Assembly: GCF_001424945.1 (NCBI RefSeq)
Contig: NZ_LMCW01000069.1
Location: forward strand, 1-64,000
Reading direction: 5' to 3'
DNA: 64,000 nucleotides
Source of the DNA: Rhizobium sp. Root1203
GTDB taxonomy: Bacteria; Pseudomonadota; Alphaproteobacteria; Rhizobiales; Rhizobiaceae
Below the pieces are notes generated by a model that saw only the letters and a program-made list of their open reading frames with translations, was not told where the DNA came from and did not search any database. The translations under genes and the position numbers were made by a program. Shown here piece by piece: positions 1-7,610 of this stretch (position 1 is the stretch's first letter; every line of letters begins with the position of its first letter).

Positions 1-57
1 AAGCTTCTCAACGAACGGCTTCAGCCAATCCGTCAGTGCAATATCCTGCTCCACCAT
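1..57 (-). CDS. 5' tip of a truncated-by-window ORF, possibly an IS701-like transposase
   Basis: Only 19 codons lie inside the window, reading MVEQDIALTDWLKPFVEKL before the left edge. The ATG follows an AGGGG ribosome-binding site with about 8 nt spacing, which supports a real start; a GTG three codons upstream is the alternative. The segment DWLKPFVEKL resembles, from memory, the N-terminus of IS701-type transposases found in rhizobia. This is inference from a very short peptide, so another protein family is quite possible. If it is a transposase, the IS end would lie in the roughly 70 bp between it and the anti-sigma gene, where a short inverted repeat TTAACC-ACC-GGTTAA sits at 100-114. 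Confidence 0.35.
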   Translation of the reverse strand, partial: MVEQDIALTDWLKPFVEKL

Positions 58-129
58 CCACCGCACCCCTTTTGAGGTGCCAAAGATGGCCGATCATCGT
101 TAACCACCGGTTAATCTGCCAAAGTAGTG

Positions 130-849
130 CTAGGGCCTGTGCGCACTGCCGCTGGCGACGATCGGCCCGGTGGCCTGTCCGGTCGGCGAGCCGCCGAAGG
201 GCTCGAGGCTGACGGCGAACGTGGTGCCATCGCCGATGCTGCCACGCATATCGGGCGGAATGACAAGCTCGCCGGTCTGCCCCGGCGGGAACACGCCGAG
301 CGACTTCGGCGCACCAGTTGCCGGCACCATCCAGAGTTCGAGCGACTTCTCCTCCGGTCTGCCCGCGGCGACCGGGACGATCTTCATACGGCCGCTTTCG
401 GCATCGTAGGATGCCATGAGACTGACCTGGCTGCCCGGGGCGGAGAGTTCGGCAACGAGCGGCGCGCCGGGTTTCGGCGGAGACACCGCCGCAAAGGCGA
501 GCACGAGGGCGGCTGTGGTGAGCAGCAGGGATACGGCCGTCAGCGACCGCCAGAAAACCACCGAATTCCACAGGCCGCGGGACGGAACGGATGACCTGTC
601 GGGCGTGCCGAAGAGGCGCGCCTCGACCTGCTTGAAGGTTTCCTGGCTTGGGGTGACGACGTCATAGTCGTCGTTGAAGGTGGAGAGATTGGCCTCCCAC
701 CGGCTGACGATGGCGGCGAACGGGCGGTCGCGGCGCATGCGCTCTTCGACCACCTGCCGATCCTTGAAGGAGAGAACGCCGAGCACATACTCGCCTGCGA
801 GCACTTCGTCGCGGGAACGGCCGCCCTTGCTTTGATCGGAGGATGTCAT
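130..849 (-). CDS. Anti-sigma factor, RskA/anti-sigma-K type, single-pass membrane protein
   Basis: The 239-residue protein has an N-terminal zinc-less anti-sigma domain (EYVLGVLSFKDRQVVEERM near residues 17-40), one membrane segment around residues 95-115 (SLLLTTAALVLAFAAV) and a C-terminal extracytoplasmic domain typical of anti-sigma-K factors (ELWMVPATGAPKSLGVF). In this family the N-domain holds an ECF sigma factor at the membrane and releases it on an envelope signal. The ATG chosen overlaps the sigma stop codon (ATGA), so the two are translationally coupled; the longer open frame upstream runs into the sigma gene and was not used. The inducing signal cannot be read from sequence. Confidence 0.88.
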   Translation of the reverse strand: MTSSDQSKGGRSRDEVLAGEYVLGVLSFKDRQVVEERMRRDRPFAAIVSRWEANLSTFNDDYDVVTPSQETFKQVEARLFGTPDRSSVPSRGLWNSVVFWRSLTAVSLLLTTAALVLAFAAVSPPKPGAPLVAELSAPGSQVSLMASYDAESGRMKIVPVAAGRPEEKSLELWMVPATGAPKSLGVFPPGQTGELVIPPDMRGSIGDGTTFAVSLEPFGGSPTGQATGPIVASGSAHRP

Positions 850-1385
850 CGTTCCATGCACTCTCTCAGCTTCAGGAGGCTGCGCCGCAGCCATGTGCGC
901 ATCGTATTCAATGGTACGCCGAACTGAGCAGCCAGCTCAAGATAGCTCAGTCCTTCGACATAAGCCCTTCGTACTGCCACTGCCCGATCAGCTTCCAACT
1001 CTTCCATGCAGGTGTCAATCCGCCTTCCTTCATCCCGGATCACTGTCTGCTCCTCCGGATTGAGATCGCCGTCAGCTAGGTCGTAGGCGCTGTCGAGTTC
1101 GTCTGCCACGGGTTTGCGGCTGCGCAGCGTGTCGATCGCCTGGTTGCGTGCAATTGCTGCGAGCCAGGACGACGGCGCGCCCGTGGTGGCGGCAAAAACC
1201 GAGGCGCGCTGCCAGATCTTGATGTAGACCTCCTGCAGCGCTTCCTCGGCCTCTGTGCGGTCTTTCAAGATACGCAGGCAGATGGAAAAAAGTTTCGAAC
1301 CGGTGACACGATAAAGAGCCTCGAAGGCTTTGCGATCGCCAATGGCAACGCGGCCGATCAGTCCTGCGATTTCCTCGCTCGTCAT
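846..1385 (-). CDS. ECF-family RNA polymerase sigma factor
   Basis: A 179-residue group IV sigma factor with only regions 2 and 4. Region 2 carries AFEALYRVTGSKLFSICLRI and the core-binding segment DRTEAEEALQEVYIKIWQ. Region 4 has the helix-turn-helix YLELAAQFGVPLNTMRTWLRR that reads the -35 element. It is the first gene of a two-gene unit with the membrane anti-sigma factor, overlapping it by 4 bp. It is transcribed divergently from argB, leaving about 160 bp for both promoters. Such pairs usually autoregulate; I did not find a convincing ECF promoter, only a loose GGAAT-like match. The assignment to the sigma-K/RpoE-like subgroup is by resemblance. Confidence 0.93.
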   Translation of the reverse strand: MTSEEIAGLIGRVAIGDRKAFEALYRVTGSKLFSICLRILKDRTEAEEALQEVYIKIWQRASVFAATTGAPSSWLAAIARNQAIDTLRSRKPVADELDSAYDLADGDLNPEEQTVIRDEGRRIDTCMEELEADRAVAVRRAYVEGLSYLELAAQFGVPLNTMRTWLRRSLLKLRECMER

Positions 1386-1536
1386 CCGGCGCCTCTTCCC
1401 CGTGTTGTCGCATCAGCAAGGGCGCCTTGCAGCACTTGGCAAACCACCCGAATGCAAGCAGATACGGTAAACTAATGCCGTCTGGATTATTCCATCTGTC
1501 AAAAACTTGAGATAAAAGGCCGCAACCTAATTCTGC

Positions 1537-1546
1537 GGGGTACCCC
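1537..1546 (+). promoter_or_regulatory. Palindrome GGGGTACCCC abutting the argB start
   Basis: A perfect 10-bp palindrome occupies the place where the ribosome-binding site should be, ending at the base before the argB ATG. It could be a KpnI-like chance palindrome or could pair between mRNAs; within a single mRNA it cannot form a stable hairpin because it has no loop. Confidence 0.3.
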
Positions 1547-2434
1547 ATGATCGAGACCGAAAGCGAAACTCAGGCGCGCCTGCTGGCTCAGGCACTGCCC
1601 TACATGCAGCGTTACGAAAACAAGACGATCGTCGTCAAATACGGCGGCCATGCCATGGGCAACCCCGAACTCGGCAAAGCGTTTGCCAGCGACATCGCCC
1701 TGTTGAAGCAATCCGGCGTCAACCCGATCGTGGTTCACGGTGGCGGTCCGCAGATCGGTGCGATGCTGACGAAGATGGGGATCGAATCGAAATTCGAGGG
1801 CGGGCTTCGCGTCACCGATGCCAAGACGGTCGAGATCGTCGAGATGGTGCTTGCCGGCTCCATCAACAAGGAGATCGTCGCGCTCATCAACCAGACGGGC
1901 GAATGGGCGATCGGTCTTTGCGGCAAGGACGGCAACATGGTCTTCGCCGAAAAGGCGCACAAGACCATCAAGGATCCCGATTCCAATATCGAACGGGTTC
2001 TGGACCTCGGCTTCGTCGGCGAGGTCGTCGAGGTCGACCGGACGCTGATCGACCTGCTCGCGCGTTCGGAAATGATCCCCGTCATCGCTCCGGTTGCTCC
2101 CGGGCGTGACGGCGCGACCTACAACATCAATGCCGACACGTTTGCCGGGGCCATCGCGGGCGCCCTGAATGCCACGCGGCTGCTGTTCCTGACGGATGTT
2201 CCCGGCGTGCTCGACAAGCAGGGCAACCTGATCAAGGAACTCTCGGTCTCCCAGGCGCATGCCCTGATCGCCGACGGTACGATCTCCGGCGGCATGATCC
2301 CGAAGGTCGAGACCTGCATCGACGCCATCAAGGCAGGCGTCCAGGGTGTCGTCATCCTGAACGGCAAGACCGCCCATGCGGTACTGCTCGAGATCTTCAC
2401 CGAGCACGGCGCCGGAACGCTGATCGTTCCGTGA
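1547..2434 (+). CDS. argB: Acetylglutamate kinase (arginine biosynthesis)
   Basis: This 295-residue cytosolic enzyme phosphorylates N-acetyl-L-glutamate, the second step of arginine synthesis. It shows the amino-acid-kinase signatures VVKYGGHAM near residue 28, the substrate loop VHGGGPQIG near residue 64, and the C-terminal nucleotide-binding part with GGMIPKVETC. Length is normal for the family. The start codon is unusual in context: the ten bases immediately before the ATG form the perfect palindrome GGGGTACCCC, so there is no ordinary Shine-Dalgarno sequence at normal spacing. It stands alone, facing away from the ECF sigma gene and converging on the PEP-mutase-like gene. Confidence 0.97.
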   Translation: MIETESETQARLLAQALPYMQRYENKTIVVKYGGHAMGNPELGKAFASDIALLKQSGVNPIVVHGGGPQIGAMLTKMGIESKFEGGLRVTDAKTVEIVEMVLAGSINKEIVALINQTGEWAIGLCGKDGNMVFAEKAHKTIKDPDSNIERVLDLGFVGEVVEVDRTLIDLLARSEMIPVIAPVAPGRDGATYNINADTFAGAIAGALNATRLLFLTDVPGVLDKQGNLIKELSVSQAHALIADGTISGGMIPKVETCIDAIKAGVQGVVILNGKTAHAVLLEIFTEHGAGTLIVP

Positions 2435-2444
2435 GCCGGCGATA

Positions 2445-2481
2445 GAGCGTTTCCGCTTTTCCTCAGATCGCGAAAACGCTC
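2445..2481. repeat. Rhizobial-type intergenic palindrome / bidirectional terminator candidate
   Basis: GAGCGTTT at the left is exactly complementary to AAACGCTC at the right, with partial pairing inside and a loop around CCTCAGATC. The motif GAGCGTTTCCGCTTTTC is familiar to me as a dispersed intergenic palindrome of Rhizobiaceae chromosomes. It lies between the convergent argB and PEP-mutase-like genes, so it could end transcription from both sides. Confidence 0.55.
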
Positions 2482-2493
2482 CATCTTTTGCTT

Positions 2494-3273
2494 TTACGCA
2501 AAACCGGCGGCGGCGAAGACGGCCGTCGCGTCCTGCTTCAGCTTTTCCATCATCGCCCGGTATGGCCCGGGACCATAGCTGACGCGGCCGACGCCGAGCT
2601 TCGCAAGCGTCTTCAGATCGGGAGTCCCCGGCCACATCATGATGTTGACCGGCAGTGCCGAGGTACGGCAGATCCTGTCGATCAAGCCTTCGTCAACCAG
2701 ACCCGGCACAAAGAAGCCGTTGCCGCCGGCGGCCGCATAGGCCCTGCCGCGCTCGATCGCTTCATCGACCAGGCCGGCATGCTTCGACTGGTCGCTCTCG
2801 GCGAGAAAGAGATCGGTGCGCGCATTGATAAACAAGGCGATCCCCCTTCCTTCGGCTGCGTCTCGAATTGCCCGGATACGGGCGGCCTGCTTTTCGACGG
2901 CGTGCAGGCCGCTTCCGCCAACCACCCGATCTTCGAAATTGATGCCGACCGCGCCCGCATCGATCAGCTTGGCGACGTTGGCGGCGGCGCCGGCGGGCTC
3001 AGTCGAGTATGCTCCTTCGACGTCGACGGACAATGGCAGGTCGCTGACTGCCGTGATCTGGCGAGTCACCGCCACCACTGCCTCCAGCGGAATCTTCTCG
3101 CCATCTCCATAGCCCTGCGCGGCGGCAACCGACCAGCTTCCGGTCGCCAGCGCCTTGGCACCGGCATCGGCAACCGCCTTCGCGGTTCCGGCATCCCAGA
3201 TATTGTAGAGGACAACCGGGTTGCCCTTGCGATGCAGGGCACCGAACGCTCTGGCCTTTTCCGCTTGATTCAT
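2494..3273 (-). CDS. Isocitrate lyase / PEP phosphonomutase-family protein
   Basis: A 259-residue TIM-barrel protein of the PEP mutase/isocitrate lyase superfamily. Visible features are the N-terminal strand NPVVLYNIWDAGTAKAV, the LPLSVDVEGAY strand with its metal-region acidic residue, and the segment GAVGINFEDRV that carries the conserved Glu-Asp. Members act on C-C or C-P bonds of oxo-acids, but the exact substrate cannot be told here: the canonical KKCGH motif of isocitrate lyase is absent, as expected for this short subfamily. Its start overlaps the ada stop by 4 bp (ATGA), so it is expressed as the second gene of an ada operon. A link to alkylation damage is only suggested by that coupling. 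Confidence 0.85.
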   Translation of the reverse strand: MNQAEKARAFGALHRKGNPVVLYNIWDAGTAKAVADAGAKALATGSWSVAAAQGYGDGEKIPLEAVVAVTRQITAVSDLPLSVDVEGAYSTEPAGAAANVAKLIDAGAVGINFEDRVVGGSGLHAVEKQAARIRAIRDAAEGRGIALFINARTDLFLAESDQSKHAGLVDEAIERGRAYAAAGGNGFFVPGLVDEGLIDRICRTSALPVNIMMWPGTPDLKTLAKLGVGRVSYGPGPYRAMMEKLKQDATAVFAAAGFA

Positions 3274-4364
3274 TGCACTCCCTCCATAAACAGCCCCTTG
3301 GGCCTCATTTTTCCTTCATGCCGCAGAAGCCATTGCTTGCGCCATAGCCCGCCACCGTACCCTGTCAGGGATCCATCCGCACCGATGACGCGATGACAGG
3401 GTATGACGATGGAGAGCCGGTTTGCGCCGTTGGCGCGGCCGACGGCGCGCACGAGCTGCGGGTTCTCCATTTCCCGTGCAAGGTCGCCATAGGCGCGCGT
3501 CTCGCCGACGGGGATGCCCATGAGCCTTTTCCAGACCTCGCGCTCGAAGGCGGTGCCGCCAGCGAGCGCGAGGGGCGTCCTGAACATGGCGGATCGACCT
3601 TCGAAATAAGCGGCGAGTTCGGCCTCGATCTGATCGAGCGCCTTTGTCCGCCCGGTGGCAACCGCCGAACGCGTCTTGCGCTGCAGGCTGTCCAGTTCGG
3701 CGGGCAGCCCCTTGCGATCGTGAAACTCCAGGAGATGCAGATGCGTCTGATCGGCGACCGCCACCATGGGGCCGAGCGGCGTATCGAACCAATCGGCAAA
3801 CAGCAGTTCGCGGTTCTGGGACAGCACCGGCGCCGCGCGGATCAGGCGCTGGAACGCGGCGCGAAAACCGCTGGCGGACTCGTAGCCCGCCTCGAACTGG
3901 GCATCGATGACACGTGCGCCTGCGGCAAGCTGTCTCGCCGCCTCGCCAAGGCGGCGACAGCGTGCGATGTCGAGGAAGGTCATGCCGAGCGATCGCTTGA
4001 AGGCGCGACGCACGGTGGAGGGGTCGTAGCCTTTGCGGACCAGGTCGTCTTCCGTCCACCGCGCCGCCGGATCACGATCGAGTGCATTCAGCAATTCGTC
4101 GATAACAGGCTCCCTGCCCGGCTGCTCCAGCGGTTTGCAGCGCCGGCATGGCCGGAAGCCTGACTGCATGCAGGTGGCGATGCAATCGTAAAACAGCGTG
4201 TTCTCCCGCTTCGGCTTGCGCGCCGGACAGGTCAACCGGCAGAAAATGCCCGTTGTCTTCACGCAGACATAGGCAAGGCCCTCGTAGTTGGAACTGCGGG
4301 CAATCAACGCATCGTAGAGCGTGTCTTCGTTGGGAAGGTCGAAAAGCATGACGCGTTCTACCAT
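3270..4364 (-). CDS. ada: Ada: methylphosphotriester- and O6-methylguanine-DNA methyltransferase / transcription activator
   Basis: The 364-residue protein has the full Ada layout. The N-terminal zinc domain has Cys42, Cys46, Cys73 and Cys76 in FCRLTC and RPCRRC; Cys42 is the expected methylphosphotriester acceptor. An AraC-type helix-turn-helix follows (about 95-180). The C-terminal suicide methyltransferase domain has the acceptor motif IPCHRVIG near residue 325. In this family self-methylation turns the protein into an activator of its own operon, so the coupled PEP-mutase-like gene downstream is probably co-induced by alkylation. A start at the sixth codon (MLFDLPNED) is equally possible because neither ATG has a strong ribosome-binding site. 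Confidence 0.94.
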   Translation of the reverse strand: MVERVMLFDLPNEDTLYDALIARSSNYEGLAYVCVKTTGIFCRLTCPARKPKRENTLFYDCIATCMQSGFRPCRRCKPLEQPGREPVIDELLNALDRDPAARWTEDDLVRKGYDPSTVRRAFKRSLGMTFLDIARCRRLGEAARQLAAGARVIDAQFEAGYESASGFRAAFQRLIRAAPVLSQNRELLFADWFDTPLGPMVAVADQTHLHLLEFHDRKGLPAELDSLQRKTRSAVATGRTKALDQIEAELAAYFEGRSAMFRTPLALAGGTAFEREVWKRLMGIPVGETRAYGDLAREMENPQLVRAVGRANGANRLSIVIPCHRVIGADGSLTGYGGGLWRKQWLLRHEGKMRPKGLFMEGVQ

Positions 4365-4403
4365 TGCCGCGGGTTTCCGTCCGCCGAAAATCGGGCGTCT
4401 ATT

Positions 4404-5945
4404 TCATTCCGCTGCATCTATGACGCGAGGCGGCATGCTGGCGGTACGAGCGGGCAGGAGCATCGATTCTTCCTCCGCATCCTGCGGCGCGCCCCAGAAA
4501 GCCTCAAGTGTCGGGCCGTTCTTCACCATTCGTCGCCGGAAGGCGAACTCTGACAGCTCGTGAAACCAGACGCGCCGTCCCATCTGCGTGTACCAGCGCA
4601 TCGAATGGCGCTGTACCGGATCGCGGTGGAAGAGAATACGGATCAGTGCCTTCGGGCGGGCCTGTATCGCCACCTCAATCAGCTTCACGCAGGAGATGAG
4701 AACGGCGGGATGCAAGTGCTTCATCTTCAGCACTTGATGCTTGTAGTCCCACTTTCGGACGTCGGTCTCGATGACGGTGCGCTCCCGGGCGATGCGGAAG
4801 AACGGCGTCCAACGGTGCGGCGTGACATAGAGCGCCTGGATCTGGTCCGGGTCGTAGGACAGCAGCTGCCGGAAGCCGCGCCACAAGTCCTTCAGCCGAT
4901 CCTCTTCAAACCCGACCACCCAGGTCGCCATGGAAAGGATTCCATGCTTGCGCAGCAGCCTGATCGCTTCCCGATCAGTCGCGGTGCCGCCGCCCTTCCG
5001 AATGAGCGCCAACGTCGCTTCGTCGGTGTTTTCCATGCCCATCAGCCAGCGGACGACACCGGCTTTGCGGTAGAGATGCAGAATGTCGGCATCCCGCACG
5101 ATATCGTCTGCACGAGTCGAGCCGACGATCAGCACCGGCACGTTCTCGGCGATCAGTGCCTGCAGAAAGGCGGCCCATGCCTTTCGGGACGAGGTTGGAT
5201 TTTCGTCCGCGAGATTGATCAGCTCAACTCCTTGCTCACGATGGAGCCGCGCGATCTCCCTCGCAAAGAGAACCGGATCGCGGTGACGCCAGCGGGTCCA
5301 AAAGCCCCGCTGGCCACAATAGTTGCAAAGATGGGGACAGCCGCGGGAGAACTGCATCACCACCGCACGCTTGCCGCCCCAATAGCTGTAGCGGGCGTGA
5401 TCGATCAGCTCCCAGCCGACGCGATAGCTGTCCAGCGACGCGATTGCCCGGGCGGACCGGGTCGCGAAGGGTTCGCCATCACCGGCCAAAAAGGCGATGC
5501 CAGGCACCTGTTCAAGCGGCCTGCCGCTTGTTATGGCGTCCATGAGACTGACGACCGTCTCCTCGCCTTCGCCGCGAACTAGAACGTCGAAAACATCGGT
5601 TTCGGCCAGGATGTCGCGCCAGTGATATGTCGGGAACACTCCACCGTATATGACGCGAACGGCTGCAGCCTCAGCCTTAAGGGCCTTGGCGATCTCGACA
5701 GCCGTAGGGTGCGCCGAGGTCGAGCCGGAATGGCCGATCAGCACCACATCAGGCGATTGTCGCAGAACCTCGCTGACGACTTTCGCGATAGGCAGCGGGC
5801 CGAACTCCGCGTCAATCAGGACCACGTCGTGGTCCGCATCGATAAGCGGGCCGCCAATCGACAACAGCCCGAGCGGCGGCAGATGGTCATCGGGGACGCG
5901 GCTTCCGATGGCAGTATGCGGCGGATTTATCAGAGCGATCTTCAC
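4404..5945 (-). CDS. BchE-like cobalamin-binding radical SAM protein
   Basis: This 513-residue protein has an N-terminal B12-binding Rossmann domain (about 1-140: MKIALINPPH, GHSGSTSAHP, VIYGGVFPT). A radical SAM domain follows with the 4Fe-4S motif CPHLCNYC (Cys203, Cys207, Cys210), then a BchE-type C-terminal region. Its closest recognisable relative is the oxygen-independent Mg-protoporphyrin IX monomethyl ester cyclase BchE (about 540-575 residues). No other bacteriochlorophyll gene is present here and Sinorhizobium-like organisms are not phototrophs, so the substrate is probably different. It sits alone upstream of ada with 39 bp between them, possibly one transcript. Family assignment is firm; the cyclase function is not. 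Confidence 0.8.
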   Translation of the reverse strand: MKIALINPPHTAIGSRVPDDHLPPLGLLSIGGPLIDADHDVVLIDAEFGPLPIAKVVSEVLRQSPDVVLIGHSGSTSAHPTAVEIAKALKAEAAAVRVIYGGVFPTYHWRDILAETDVFDVLVRGEGEETVVSLMDAITSGRPLEQVPGIAFLAGDGEPFATRSARAIASLDSYRVGWELIDHARYSYWGGKRAVVMQFSRGCPHLCNYCGQRGFWTRWRHRDPVLFAREIARLHREQGVELINLADENPTSSRKAWAAFLQALIAENVPVLIVGSTRADDIVRDADILHLYRKAGVVRWLMGMENTDEATLALIRKGGGTATDREAIRLLRKHGILSMATWVVGFEEDRLKDLWRGFRQLLSYDPDQIQALYVTPHRWTPFFRIARERTVIETDVRKWDYKHQVLKMKHLHPAVLISCVKLIEVAIQARPKALIRILFHRDPVQRHSMRWYTQMGRRVWFHELSEFAFRRRMVKNGPTLEAFWGAPQDAEEESMLLPARTASMPPRVIDAAE

Positions 5946-6101
5946 TGGCTATCCCTCGGTCTCGGAGCCTGCAGAACAGACCCGCATGGCGGCAAAAATC
6001 AGACTTTATCGCCTTAAAGTTGAGGAATTCGCAAGGCGTTTTCGTGAAGAATGACGTTGAAAGACTTTGGCATGGGGCGCCAGCCGTGCCATAACGCCGC
6101 C

Positions 6102-6809
6102 ATGACCAAGATAGATCGCACTCCGACCAGTTCGGATTTTTCGCATGTGACCGAGTGGGTGTTCGACCTCGACAACACGCTCTATCCGCATCATGTCAAT
6201 CTCTTCGCGCAGATCGACAAGAACATGACCGCGTATGTGTCGGCGCTGCTGCAGATGGAGCGGGACGAGGCACGCAAGCTTCAGAAGCAATACTATCTGG
6301 AGCACGGCACGACATTGCAGGGTCTGATGATCCATCACGGCATCGATCCGAACGACTTTCTCGAAAAGGCCCATGCTATCGACTATTCGAGCCTGACCGC
6401 ACAGCCGGACCTCGGTGCGGCGATCAAGGCTCTTCCCGGCCGCAAGTTCATCTTCACCAACGGCAGCGTCAGGCATGCCGAGATGACGGCCGGCGCGCTC
6501 GGTATCCTCGAGCACTTCGACGACATCTTCGATATCGTCGCGGCCGATTTCGTCCCTAAGCCTGCTCAGGCGACCTACGACAAGTTCACGGCGCTGAAGC
6601 GGGTCGAAACCGGCAGGGCGGCGATGTTCGAGGACCTGCCGCGCAATCTCAAGGTTCCGAAGGCGCTCGGCATGCAGACGGTTCTGCTGGTGCCGAACAA
6701 CCTCGAGGAAACGGTGGTCGAGTGGTGGGAAAAGACCAGCGGCGATGACGACCACATCGATTTCGTCACCGACGACCTGACTGATTTCCTTGGCAAGATT
6801 ACCGGCTAG
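6102..6809 (+). CDS. Pyrimidine 5'-nucleotidase, HAD superfamily (SDT1-like)
   Basis: A 235-residue haloacid-dehalogenase-fold hydrolase. The nucleophile motif I is VFDLDNTLYP near residue 20, motif II is the Thr in FIFTNGS, and motif III/IV is VPKPAQATYDK followed by MFEDLPRNL. The family dephosphorylates pyrimidine nucleoside monophosphates. The open frame extends 17 codons further upstream (ATG at 6051 and 6072), but MTKIDRTP is the start I expect from rhizobial homologues; ribosome-binding sites are weak for all three. It is divergent from the BchE-like gene with about 150 bp between them. Confidence 0.87.
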   Translation: MTKIDRTPTSSDFSHVTEWVFDLDNTLYPHHVNLFAQIDKNMTAYVSALLQMERDEARKLQKQYYLEHGTTLQGLMIHHGIDPNDFLEKAHAIDYSSLTAQPDLGAAIKALPGRKFIFTNGSVRHAEMTAGALGILEHFDDIFDIVAADFVPKPAQATYDKFTALKRVETGRAAMFEDLPRNLKVPKALGMQTVLLVPNNLEETVVEWWEKTSGDDDHIDFVTDDLTDFLGKITG

Positions 6810-6877
6810 ATTACGAAAGTTTCATCCAGCTTACCGATCTTTAATTGGGCAATGTGCAGCACCGGCCCTAGCTTTCT

Positions 6878-6902
6878 TGTGTGATCCCAATGAGATCGCA
6901 CA
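6878..6902 (+). promoter_or_regulatory. Hairpin in the leader of the EF-hand gene
   Basis: TGTGTGATC at 6878-6886 pairs with GATCGCACA at 6894-6902 (9 bp, one G-U) around a 7-nt loop. It ends 3 nt before the ribosome-binding sequence GAAAGGA of the EF-hand gene. It may be an mRNA leader hairpin or a double-stranded operator; there is no T-run, so it is not a terminator. Confidence 0.4.
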
Positions 6903-6917
6903 CTGAAAGGATACAAG

Positions 6918-7559
6918 ATGTCTCGGAACAAGCTGATACTGGCCGCACTTTCCTCCGTCTTGATCGCCGGCGCAGCAGCCGGCACCAGCCTTGCCGCACC
7001 TCACGACAAGAAGCACCATCCGCCTCGTCCGCATCCCATGATGGGCATGATGGGCGCCCCGCGGATGGCGGCGATGCGCGAGGTTATCTTCGTTCGGATG
7101 CTCCAGCAGTTCGATGCGAACAAGGATGGCCAAGTCTCCAAGCAGGAAGCCAAGGACGGCATGGAGGCGATCTTTGTCGCGATCGATACCGACAAGGACG
7201 GCTCGCTGACCCCAGGCGAGATCCGCAAATACCGGGAAGCCCAGATTGCCAAAGCGAAGGCACCGGCCGACGACATGGCCGACGATGATGGTGCGCCCAT
7301 CGCCCCCCCGGCCGACGCCGACAGCGCGCAGCCCGCACCACCGCCAGGCGGCCCCAATGAGGGTGCACGTCGCGGCGGCATGGAGCGCGGAGGCATGATG
7401 CGCGGCATGATGATGATGCAGCGGATCGACACCGACGAAAACGGCCAGATTTCCAAACAGGAAGCCGAAGCCGCCTTCGACAAGTTCTTCACATGGATGG
7501 ATAGCAACAAGGACGGCACGATCTCGATCGCCGATATGCCGGATCGTCCATTTCCGTAA
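6918..7559 (+). CDS. Exported EF-hand calcium-binding protein, Met/His-rich
   Basis: The 213-residue protein begins with a signal peptide (LILAALSSVLIAGAAAG, likely cut near Ala27). Four EF-hand loops lie in two pairs: DANKDGQVSKQE (66-77) with DTDKDGSLTPGE (90-101), and DTDENGQISKQE (171-182) with DSNKDGTISIAD (195-206). The last loop ends in Asp rather than Glu. Between the signal and first pair is a His/Pro/Met-rich stretch (KHHPPRPHPMMGMMG), and a Pro/Ala linker plus a second Met-rich run (MMRGMMMMQ) separates the pairs. It probably binds calcium in the periplasm; the Met/His runs might bind copper, which is only inference. A good GAAAGGA ribosome-binding site precedes the ATG. Confidence 0.9.
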   Translation: MSRNKLILAALSSVLIAGAAAGTSLAAPHDKKHHPPRPHPMMGMMGAPRMAAMREVIFVRMLQQFDANKDGQVSKQEAKDGMEAIFVAIDTDKDGSLTPGEIRKYREAQIAKAKAPADDMADDDGAPIAPPADADSAQPAPPPGGPNEGARRGGMERGGMMRGMMMMQRIDTDENGQISKQEAEAAFDKFFTWMDSNKDGTISIADMPDRPFP

Positions 7560-7580
7560 CCAACTACTTACCGACCACGA

Positions 7581-7610
7581 AACCCGCCGCGATCGTTGCG
7601 GCGGGTTTTT
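7581..7610. terminator. Rho-independent terminator after the EF-hand gene
   Basis: AACCCGCCGC (7581-7590) pairs perfectly with GCGGCGGGTT (7598-7607) around GATCGTT and is followed by a T-run. It lies between convergent genes, and the A-rich left side lets it work in both directions. Confidence 0.92.

Noticed and set aside
1386..1546. ECF/RpoE2-type promoter before the sigma gene
   Set aside because: A GGAAT...GTTT pair exists on the minus strand but the -35 has a mismatch and the spacing is off; not strong enough to annotate.
4404..5945. Bacteriochlorophyll synthesis function for the BchE-like gene
   Set aside because: No other photosynthesis gene is present in the window and the organism type suggested is not phototrophic; only family-level call kept.
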